Part shown: positions 22,376 through 31,900 of the stretch, piece after piece
Layout of the letters: every line of letters starts with the position of its first letter
Position numbering within the stretch: the stretch's first letter is position 1
Assembly (NCBI GenBank): GCA_905221605.1
Contig: CAJNDS010002675.1
Span: 102,001 to 166,000 of the forward strand
Reading direction: 5' to 3'
DNA: 64,000 nt
From: Symbiodinium natans
Lineage: Eukaryota > Sar > Dinophyceae > Suessiales > Symbiodiniaceae
Program-made: the position numbers and the translations under genes
Notes under the pieces: model-generated
What the model was told of the DNA's origin: nothing
What the model saw: only the letters and a program-made list of their open reading frames with translations
Databases searched by the model: none

Positions 22376-23320
22376 ATGGAAGCCGCCCCCCCTTTCTCGT
22401 GTCTAAGAAGCAGAAAAGAAGGCTACTTCCGGACGTTCATCGATGTCGAGGAGGAGCCGATGTCCTTCCCCGCTCGAGCCCAGAGCTGCCCGCCGGCGAA
22501 CGCCGAGAAGTTTGAAGAGGATCTCGATCTGGCCTCCCGGTTTGGACGCCCAGGGGGTGGCCTGAATTGAGGGGCCCGCGCTTGCAAGTGCTGTAGGGCT
22601 CTGCGAAGCGAGTAGATGATGAAGTAGATGAGTAGTGTATAGATGATGTAGCCAGCTGTCACGAACTCAGCCGCTTGACTTCGGCCAGTATATCGAAGTC
22701 GGCAACAAAGGCGGCCTACGTCTCGGAGCTGCCGGGACGGGCACAGGAGATGAAGTCGAAGTTGACTCCCCCGCCAAGCCCGTCGCCACCGCCACGCGCG
22801 CCACGCGCGAGTGTCCCAAGTTTGGGCAGCCGCGGACATCCCGATCTGTGCAGCCGGCCTTGCAGCTGGGCGGAGCTTTAGGAGCCTTCCATTTCGCAGA
22901 AGTTTTGTGTCATGAGTTCGGGGCGACGCGCAGTTCGTAATAACACCTCCGAGTAGCGTGAGTAGCAGCAACAGGTTCTTTGAGTTTCTTCAGAGCAGCA
23001 CGACCCTACAGTAGATGATGTCTTTTCAAGAGTTGTACGTGTGATGATGCGTCTGATTTCTAGATGCAAGCTAGAGTGTCCAGTTGCGAGAAGTTGCGGT
23101 CGTTCTCTCGAGCCCTAGAGCACCTGAAAAACCACGCGGGGGAGGCATCTTCTTTCCATTCGGCTGCCATCTCGGGGATTCCTGCACTCACTGCCACGCC
23201 GACCACGCCGGCCGCTCCGCACGACTGGACAAGCGTCAGCGCCTGGCCCTGCAAGCGCTGGGCGAGCGCCTCCCGGCAGCGTTTCAGGGGAAGCTCGCAA
23301 AAGGGGGAGATCTCGGGCAG
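22376..23320 (+). CDS. Dinoflagellate CCCH-like zinc-finger protein (three exons visible)
   Basis: Exon 1 begins ATG at 22376 (MEAAPPFSCL) and holds RTFIDVEEEP and RAQSCPPAN, typical of short dinoflagellate regulatory proteins; it ends by about 22558. Exon 2 (about 22688-22870) is Pro/Ser/Arg-rich and ends VPSLGSRGHPDLCSRPCSW. Exon 3 (23145-about 23320) begins IFFPFGCHLGDSCTHCH and continues with a basic helix (SARLDKRQRLALQ). Together these give G-HP--C--PC-W, then C-x5-C-x2-C-H, a CCCH-like finger of the kind expanded in dinoflagellates, usually taken to bind RNA. The exon 1 and 2 boundaries are approximate. The exon 2/3 junction needs a G^C cut rather than a plain GC donor. Lys-rich sequence after 23320 may be the C-terminus. 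RNA binding is inferred from the family type only. Confidence 0.6.
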
Positions 23321-23504
23321 GACTCCAAGAAGCGAGAGTACACACACTTATTGCCCCCACAAGGCTTGTAACATCCGAAGCCCTCTTGTCTGCCAGAAAA
23401 GTTTCGGCCACGCTGAACAACGCTTGGGAGCACATGTGGAGAGAGCTCTACACTTCTTCCGGCCCTCTTCTGCATGGGCCCCCATGCCCCCCTGGAACCC
23501 TGAG

Positions 23505-23613
23505 CCCCAAACCCTGAACCCCAAACCCTAAACCCTAAACCCCAAAACCCCAAAACCCCAAAACCCCAAAACCCCAAAACCCCAAAACCCCAAAACCCCC
23601 AACCCTAAACCCT
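23505..23613 (-). repeat. Degenerate CCCTAAA / CCCCAAAA array
   Basis: Begins with CCCTGAACCCCAAA units, passes through CCCTAAA and becomes an (AACCCCAA)n run of about ten units before CCCTAAA returns. Confidence 0.8.
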
Positions 23614-25361
23614 GCTTCATGATCGCTTTGCCCCCTGACCGAGGTGGCCTCCTGATGCTTCTCCTCCCCCACTTCCGCGACCGCGCCGCAGGGGCCAAAG
23701 TGGCACCGCACACCCAGGCCGCGCCCCACCCCCCCCGCCCCCCCCCAATCTTACAATCTTACACCCGTTTTATTATTCTTATATTACCCTCTTATTACCC
23801 CTCTTACCCTAACATGAACACTCTGCAGTGGTGGAGGCTTTGGGGGGGGGGGGGGGTCCCCGTGTGCAGGGCTTGATCCACATGCTCGAGGCGGCCTTGG
23901 CCGACATGGACCAGGACTTCTATATTTTTTGACGGCTGCAGTTCAAAGGAGCGAGAGAGACAGAGAGAGAGAGAGAGAGAGGCCCAACATGCCGTGTGCC
24001 CCTTCTTAAGAAGTTCTAAGCGCTGAGTTAGGACTGCCATCTTCAAAGCCACTTCAAAGCCACTTCAAGCCCCCACTCTCCCCAAAAGGAGGAGGACCCA
24101 GATGTCCTTTCTTTGGGCAAGAAGTTGGAAGGCGTTCTCTCGCGAATGAGCCTGGCAAGCCTTGTTCCCGGGAGCATGTTTTCAGCTCAACATATTTGAG
24201 GGCCCAGTTGCTCTCTTTTTTTTTTGTGGCGGTTTCGTTTGGTTTCCAGTTTTTCGGGGAGCTGTCTTCGATGTGACCATTTAAATTCTGCCCGAAGCCA
24301 CAGAGGCTGGACTCGTTGCATCCAGGCGGTTCAGCAGAAGCAGCCTTCCTCAGCGCGTTCAAGGAGAGCTGGATCGTCTCCGCTCCGTAGCCACGTGAGT
24401 CCTGTCCTGGCCATGCTTAGCAAGCTGGCGAGTTTATTGTCTGATTGAGTGTTTAAGGTTGCAGCTCTTGAGAAGATGCGTCCTAGACGGCAGAAGGCCT
24501 TGCCCAAGTTTTTTCAGCGGCAGCGTCGACAGTCAGTTGTGTTGCCGTTCTATGACCGATTTAGTCCCCCAGGCTCTAGCTTTTCGCGCCTGCGTAGTAG
24601 GGCAGGCCGCTTTGGGATATCGGCTTCTGAGGGGAGCAGGGTGTGGGTAGGTGCACATCCCTGCGAAGATCTGGCCCTATGCTGCCAGTCGCCCCCCCCA
24701 AGTTTCGAAGCTCATCGATGTCCTGGGCAACTTACCAAAACAGGCTCCTCATGCGTCTCCCACATCTGAGAGAAGTAGCCTTTGTGTTACTCTACCTGGC
24801 AGATGAAGAAAAGAGTGCAACGTACGCGAAGTAGCTCTCCAGGTCGTGCCCGCGTTTAGGAGCCGAAATTCAGGATTCTCTCAGGCTGAGGGGCTGGAGG
24901 CCTCGTCACATGAGACTCTAGAACTCCCGGCTTGTCTCCACCGATGGCATCCGAAGCAGACAAAGTGAGATTCCTTGCGGGGCTCCCTGTTATAGAGTTG
25001 CAGCTGCAATGGAGGGGAACCCAACTTTATAAACATTTGATTCGCAAGCTTCCAATTTCCAGTGAGTGTTGCACGGGAAATCCGGCATAAGCGTCCGCAG
25101 TCTCAGTTGTGAGCAGCAGTCCTGCACAGTCCTGCACTAAGTGAACCTCACGAAGCTGCTCGATATTGGGGGGGTGTTCAGGGGCTTTTGGCTGGTGCTT
25201 GAGATGCCATTCCACCTGGATCCCTTTGAGCTATCAAAAGGGTTTTTGATAGCTGCCTCAAGTAGCTGCAACTAGCTCAAGACATGTCGGCATACAGGTC
25301 GTTTGCTACATATGAAGGCATCTGGATGTCGAGTCCGTAGACATCGTAGCACCCGTTTGCC
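23614..25361 (+). other. Region with isolated exon-like pieces, no gene assigned
   Basis: After a homopolymer-rich stretch, 23866-about 23925 reads GLIHMLEAALADMDQDFY behind an AG acceptor. About 24317-24384 reads GGSAEAAFLSAFKESW in one frame, or GELDRLRSVAT in another that ends at a GTGAGT donor at 24397. A GA-repeat lies at 23951-23981. An open stretch 24449-24769 has basic composition (KALPKFFQRQRRQ) but no known family. These could be 3' exons of the zinc-finger gene or of a separate one. The last 300 bases precede the dioxygenase-aldolase gene. Confidence 0.35.
25262..25281 (+). other. Weak spliced-leader-like remnant upstream of the fusion gene
   Basis: GTAGC followed after eight bases by GCTCAAG, about 80 bases upstream of the start codon at 25362. 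The dinoflagellate leader has the same two blocks seven bases apart. The gene downstream has only one intron, which would fit a retroposed mRNA. The match is short and may be chance. Confidence 0.25.
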
Positions 25362-27900
25362 ATGCGTGCCGTCGCGCTTGGGCGACGACTCCGCCCTCCT
25401 TTCGCCTCAGCTCGCTGCGCATCATTGCCATCCTTGCCCAGCTGGCTTGCCACAGCCGATCCGGCGGCCCTTCGGGATTTGTGCGAATGCCCGACGTGCT
25501 GGGACCCTTCCACCCAGCAGCGCAGAGAAGGCCGATTCCAAGTACCGGGAGCTACAGCGGTGAGCTGCCAGGAATCCCAAGAATCCCAGGAATCCCAGGA
25601 ATCGCACCAAGCGCACCCATCGCACCCATCGCACCCATCGCAGGAGCAGGCGAAGAAGCTGACAATCCAGTGGAGTGATGGCCACGCTTCCGAGCACCGG
25701 CTTCCGCGTCTCAGAGAGATGCTGTCTCCTCCCTCTGTCACCCGGCGCATCTGGGAGGCCGCCGACTTCAAGGAAGACGCGTTGCCGACGGTCAGCTTCT
25801 CGTCGCTCTTCTCCCGTGATGGGGTCCGCGCCTGGACTGACTTGGTCTCTTCGCTCGGCTTCGCGCTGGTGCGCGGCGTGCCCACAAATGCTGAAACCAC
25901 GGATGCGGTGGGGCGGCTGATTGGAGTGAAAGATCACAGGGAGATGTTTGGCATGGATTGGCATGTGAAAGTGGAGCCGGGCTCCTCAAACGACTCCGCC
26001 TACAGCGGGACGGAGATTCTGCCACACACGGATGGCTGCTACATGGAAAGCCAGCCGCACCTGCAGCTGTTTCATTGCTGGCAGGCAGACTCAGAAGGCG
26101 GGATCTCGGGGCTTCTGGATGGCTTTGCAGTGGCTGAAGAGCTGAGGAGGCTGTCTCCGGAGTCATTTCAGACCCTGGCGACCGAAGAAGTTTCCTACCA
26201 CTTCCACGACGCGACCTCCGCTCTCTACACGCGACGCCCTGTTCTGAAGACGGACAGCAAGGGGCAGCTGCTCCGAGTGACCTGGAACAACTTGGACAGG
26301 GCTTCGCTCCCCAAGAGCCCCGCCTTGCGGCGTGCGTTATCGGAGTGGGATGAGACCTTGCACTCAGGGAGCTTAGGGAGCCCGAGGAGCAACTCCGGAA
26401 ATGGGAGTTTTGGGGGTTTTGGAGAAGGAAGCCGATGGGAGGTTCGCTTCAAGCTGCAGACTGGAGACCTCTTGCTCTTCGACAACCGGCGCCTCCTGCA
26501 CGCTCGTCACGGGGTCTTGGGAGAAGCTTCGCGGCGGCACTTGTACGGCTTCTACATGCACTGCGACGGCTTGTGGAGCTCGCACCGTTTGCCGAGAAAG
26601 CTGGTGTCACGGCCAGGGAGGGTTGCCTTGAACGAGCGTGGAGAAGTTACGGTGCCGACTGCAGCTTCGCAAGCAGGCGGCGCCTCGGAAGGCATCATCG
26701 ACTTTCGCTCAGACACGCTGACTCAGCCTACTGCTGAGATGAGAGAAGCGATGTCCAGGGCCCAGGTGGGGGACGACTGCCGCCTTGAATGCTCCGTGAC
26801 GCAGGAGGTGGAGGAGCTGGCAGCGAACCTGCTCGGCAGGGAGGCCGGGCTCTGGGTTTGCGGAGGCACGCAAGGCAACCTCCTGGCCATGGCTGCGCTT
26901 TCCCAGGGAGCCCCAAAAGGAGGTCGCCAGGTTCTGTGCGGAAAGGAGAGCCACATCTTCTGCTCCGAGGCCAAAGGCGCCAGCGTCCTCTTCGGCTTGC
27001 CCTTAGAGCCCGTGGACCTAAAAAAGCTCAGTGAGGTCAGTGCTGAGGTCGGCGCTGACACCGCCATGGGCCACCTGTGTCCTCCTGCACTCATCGCCGC
27101 AGAGAACACCATCGGGGCTCGGTCCTCAGATTTCAGATTCCTCCGAGCGCCTTTGTAAGGGCGTCGTAGGGTTCGCTAGAGGTCCGGAGTAGGGCCGGAG
27201 TAGGTGCCATTCCAGTGCATTGCAATGCAAAAAGAGCATGTGTGATCGTTACGAGGCTTTGGGTGGACAGGTGGTGGCGCCGGCCGAGATCTCTCGCCTG
27301 GCCTCCCTAGGCCTGCCGCTGCACCTTGACGGTGCCCGGCTCTTCAACGCGGCCGTGGCCCTCAACGTGGACGTGGCGCAGGCGTCGGGAGGGTCGGGAG
27401 GTGCCTGCACCGTGCAGCTCTGCCTGTCCAAAGGCTTGGGCTGCCCGGGAGGCTCGGTGTTGGTGGGGCCCAAGCCGGTGATCCGGCGAGCGCGCGACCT
27501 GCGCAAGATGCTGGGAGGGGCATCTCGTCAAGGGCACGGCCTGCTGGCTGCCGCCGCCCAAGTGGTGCTCAAAGACATTGACAAAGTCTACAAGCAGTTG
27601 AGATGGGACCACGAGGCCATGGCCAGGTTGGTGGAGCGGCTCCAGCAGGTAGGGGCCACTGTGGAGGCCTATGGGGGCACCAACATCGGCATCTTTTCGG
27701 TGCCCAACACCACACTCTACCAGCAAGCTTTGTCCGACATCAGCGATGCCGGAATTCGGCTGGACGTTGATGCGACGTACGCCGCATCAGACGGGACGAA
27801 GCTGGCTTGGCGAATGGTCACTCATAGGGACATCACCAGCGACATGCTTCGGAAGGCGCTTGATGTCATGAGCAAGGCTTTGGCAGGTGCTCGCCAATGA
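25362..27900 (+). CDS. Trimethyllysine-dioxygenase-like / threonine-aldolase-type fusion enzyme
   Basis: Two exons, 25362-27116 and 27256-27900, joined in phase 0 across a 139-bp GC-AG intron, give 799 aa. The first 30 residues (MRAVALGRRLRPPFASAR) look like a mitochondrial presequence. LRDLCECPTCWDPSTQQR at 38-55 is the zinc-binding N-terminal motif of gamma-butyrobetaine/trimethyllysine dioxygenases. A repeat-coded linker at 69-96 follows, then a TauD-type core: PHTD (H222, D224), LLDGFAVAEE, TWNNLDRA and DNRRLLHAR (H380). NN-DRA fits trimethyllysine dioxygenase better than butyrobetaine dioxygenase. From about 446, DFRSDTLTQPT opens a PLP threonine-aldolase fold, with ENT at the exon end, LHLDGAR, the LSKGLGCPGG Schiff-base lysine (codon 27430-27432) and WRMVTHRDI. 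Known chemistry: the dioxygenase makes 3-hydroxytrimethyllysine and the aldolase cleaves it to trimethylaminobutyraldehyde, steps 1 and 2 of carnitine synthesis. Substrates here are inferred. Confidence 0.88.
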
Positions 27901-28942
27901 AGCTGAGTGCCATCAAGGCAAAACTCCGTTTTAAGAGGGAGAGTCACCATGTTGGGTACTGAGGCTGCTTGAAGACTTTTTTGGTGCACGTATGCCGATG
28001 CCGTGATCTCTATTTGCCCATCTTCGACTTCCGAGTGCTATCTGTACTTGTTTCTTTCTGTCTCCGACGCAGGGGCTTGCGTGCTTTAGGAAAGAACAGA
28101 AATGAATCGCAGAATGTTCACACGCAGTTGGAAGTGCCAGATCAAATGCACTGGCTTCGTGAGAACCATCGCAAGCAGGATGGGAGCTGCCCCAATGTGG
28201 GCCAGTCCGCCTGTCCCCCATGCCCACGGATGATCCATGGCTTCTTGAGACCCAAGTGACGCTTAAATTCGACTCAGAGGCTTGAGTTGAAGCCCTCAAC
28301 ACCGCCCTCTCCCAGTGCTGAGAGGGCTCTATGAGTCTATGAGTGCAAAGCGCACAAGACTTGGATCAGCGCGCCCCAAATGTGCCACTGTACTGCATCG
28401 GAAGCCAGCAGAGGGTCAGGTCTTGGGTTTAGGGATCCAACAGCGCATGAAAGAGTAGCGTTGCCATGGTTCAGGGCATACCATGGTAGCCTTGTTTGCC
28501 ATACCATGACCTGTTGCTTCGTCGGAGATGAGGGAAGTCAAGGGATATTGGCCTAGCTAATCCCTGAAAGAGCTATTTAGAGGGATGCAAGGTGCTTTCT
28601 TCCTTATTCGTCACCCTCTTTCCGCCTAAACTCCCTCTAAACGCCCCGAAAGCCCTACATGAGCTAGTGGCATTTCATAGAGACCTTGAGTGCAATTTCG
28701 TTGTGATCCGTGCGGCACTGTGCTTTTGTTTCTCTTGCACTCAAGCCGAAGTCAGGGATCTTGGGGAAGTCGCGAGAAATGGGCCCTCGTTGTTCTTGAA
28801 TCTGTCAGCAGCCTCTGAGCACGTTGCGGCGGAGATGCAAAAAAAGCTCCCTTAAGCCCACAGGTGGATCCGTCCCATCGTGTCTTCTCAGCGTTTCTCT
28901 TTGTTAGGGGGGGGGGCTGAGTTCTTGGGAGTTCTTGGGGCC
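27901..28942. other. No gene recognised; downstream/intergenic sequence
   Basis: Contains an open stretch ending at 28257 that is Cys/Pro-rich but lacks family resemblance. A short CCATGG-rich repeat lies near 28466-28510. A reading at about 28745-28855 (LNLSAASEHVAAEMQKKLP, then stop) could be a terminal exon. No telomere-like array is present. Confidence 0.4.
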
Positions 28943-31900
28943 ATGCCGCGGCTTCTATCGCTGGCGCTTCTGGCTGTGGCCTCCGCCGACCTGGATCTCG
29001 CGAATTGGATGGGGCAGTTGGCCCCAATCCTTGGACTCCCGTCTAGAAAATCGGGTTGGGGTTTAGGGTTTGGGGTTTGGGGTTTAGGGTTTATAGGGTT
29101 TAGGGTTTAGGGTTTAGGGTTTAGGGGCTGGGGTTTAGGGTTTAGGGTTTAGGGTTTTGGGTGTAGGGTTGTGCTTGCTTTGGTTCGCGGAAGAAAGTCG
29201 GAAAGCAGGGATGTTTGGGGGTGTACCTTATCTTCCCCCTTAAAGTTCTAGGCTGGCTGGGATCTGCTGCTCAGTGTCTCTACGGCTGCGGGGGGGGGGG
29301 GGGGAAGCATGGCCCCTCGCAAGTCGCAAGGTCTTTTTAGCAGCAGTGGCGCAAGCTCCCGAAAAGCAGGGGACCGGAGGTTTCTGCTCAGGGCTGAAGA
29401 GGTCAAAGTGTCATAAACTCGCAGCAGAGAGGAGGTGGAGCCGTTGCGTGTCACTTCAAGGCTGCAAGATTGCAGCTGAGGAGATGCCACACTCTTGGAC
29501 CTCTCGCTCCCAGGGACCCACGACTCCATGACTTACGACTCCTGTCACGAGATGCCCACAAAGAGTTTCTCTGATTGGTCCTTGGGAACTAGGGAACTAT
29601 AGGTACCTTGCATAGCCTTCCATCCCCCCTACAGAACCCTTTATGGGGATTATATACGGAACATTGGTATACCGAATTCCCTACGTAGAGCCAGCAAGCT
29701 TTGGGAGTTTTCTTCGGTGACTTTAGGTGGATTGTAGAGTCCGGACAGGGCCAAAAGGCAAAAGACGGTTGCTTTGGGGATCAAGAGTACCGCAAAACGA
29801 ACATATGGGGCTTTAGGGTTTATATGCGGGGGGTGGTTTCCGAAAGGCATCCTACCATTTGGGGGGTCGAAATTTGGATTCCTTCTTTTTCGTAAACTCC
29901 CATAAAGGGCAAGGGGGACGGTACCCTGTGTTAAGGTGCCCCCACCTCCCCCACCTTCAGCCTCAGTCGGCTCAGGACTTGAGCGACACCCTCAGCGATG
30001 GCTATGAGGGTATGTCCGCAGCAACGCCACCTGAGAAGCAGCGAGTTTGTGAAGAACCCTGAGAGACAAGTGTGTTGAAGTCCCCAAACCCTAACACCCT
30101 AAAACTCAAAAGCCATACAACCCTACAACCCCAAAACGCTACAACCCTACAACCCTAGAAGTCCTAAACCCTAAGACCCTAAATAACCCCAAACCAAAAA
30201 AATGAACCTACAAAGCCCCACCTCCACTCCAAAGCTTCCTTGAGAAAACCATCTCTTCGGGCTCTTTTCTTACGGTTGGTTCGTAGGGAATGGGGGAATG
30301 GTACCCTATATTATAGAGGGCCCTAGTTCCCTCATTCCCTGCCAACCAACAGTAAGTGCAGTGCTGAGCGCCAACTTCTTGGCTTTTTGGGGGCCCGCTT
30401 GTTGGACTTTAGGTTTAGGGTTTAGGGTTTAGGGTTTAGGGTTTAGGGTTTAGGGTTTAGGGTTTAGGGTTTAGGGTTTAGGGTTTAGAACCTGTCAGGT
30501 CCGCCATCTTGCACGCGCTCACCCCGGGGTTGGCTGGACGCTTCATCCGGAAGCAAGGCCAGACGCAGGGCATCACCATCACGGACGCCTGGCAGTCTGT
30601 GAGTGTGTTGTTAGAGACACAAAGAAAAAGCAAGCATCATTTAATTCCGGGTCCCTCGCTCCAAAAAAGGAGTCATGTGAGAATTTCCGGAGAGGGCACC
30701 GCCAGGGGCCATGAGGTCCCTGAACTCCAAGAGCTCCGCGGCCCTTGCGGCCTACCGTAGAGCCGTACGGCCTACGGCTCTACTAGAGGCCTAAGAATCC
30801 ACTACCCTACACCAAGAACCCTTTTTGGGAAGCCCGAAAGCCCTCAATCCCTCCCCCGCCTCGAACCTTTACAAAGTCTGGTCACTTCACCGAGGAGATG
30901 CTGGAAGGCGGAATACGCTTCATCGACTTCCGGGTCATGTGAGCCCCAGCTTTTGGTGTAGGGGGGGGGGAATGTCTGGGCTTTGGGTAGAGGGCCCCTC
31001 AGAGGGTAGTGTTTGAGGCTGCAAGAAGAAGCCAGAAGCTGCTCGCAACAGCGCGCTTGCGGCACCTTCTGACCTGCTAAAGCACAGAGGGTCCAGGAAC
31101 CGGGAACCGGATGTGGATTTGTCAGGGCATCCTCGCCTGTCTGGTCGAAGTGGCCGTGTGCCAGGTACACCGTGGGCCCAGATCGAGTCGCTGGTGGCAA
31201 GGCTTCTCTGTTTTCTTGAGGGCTTTCCATGGGTGTTTTCAGCTGAGTTGGGGGGGATGTTCAGGTTGTGTTGGCTGCAGAAGCCCCCCTGAACTCTTCA
31301 AAAAAACAAGAGAGCCCTAAATGCGCCGAAAAGCCGAGCAAACCCGAAGTTTTCCGCGTGCACGCGAATTACTCGGAGGATTGGTACTGCCTCCACGGCT
31401 GCGAAGCTCGGATCTCTTTTGAGCTGAGCTCTTGGTGCGAGGTTTAGGGTTTAGGGTTTAGGGTTGAGGGTTTAGGGTTCGGGGTTTATAGCGGCCGTCC
31501 GATAAATTGCCCTCTAAGCCCTAGAAGAAGCTCTCTGAAGTACCCGAAACTACCCTGAGCCCCACCCTCTGCCCTGGGTACCCTAACGCACCCTCAACGA
31601 AAAAAACATGACCCTTATAAGGGAGCCCTTTGTAAACGGTGCGAAAAGAAAAACCCTAAGCCCTAAACCCTAAACCCGAAACCTTAAACCCTAAACCCTA
31701 AACCCTAAACCCCAAACCCGCCCGCCACCCCACTCTCTTGTTTTGGGGTAGGCGGGCGCTGGTCGAGCGCTCAGTGAGACCCTGCGAGGGAGCCCAAGGC
31801 GGGCGACCGAGCTGGCCTCCAGGCAGGCTTACCCTCCAGGCAGGCACAGGCCGAAACAGCAGTTGTCACTGTATTTTCTTAAAAAACTCTGAATTTAAGC

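Noticed and set aside
25277-25900. 207-codon minus-strand open frame
   Set aside because: Antisense to the dioxygenase exon; the repeated Asp/Ser/Trp part is the complement of the linker microsatellite.
25362-27900. Calling the dioxygenase half gamma-butyrobetaine dioxygenase
   Set aside because: NN-DRA and LLDGFAVAEE fit trimethyllysine dioxygenase better, and the attached aldolase fits its product. The two families are close, so this remains a preference.
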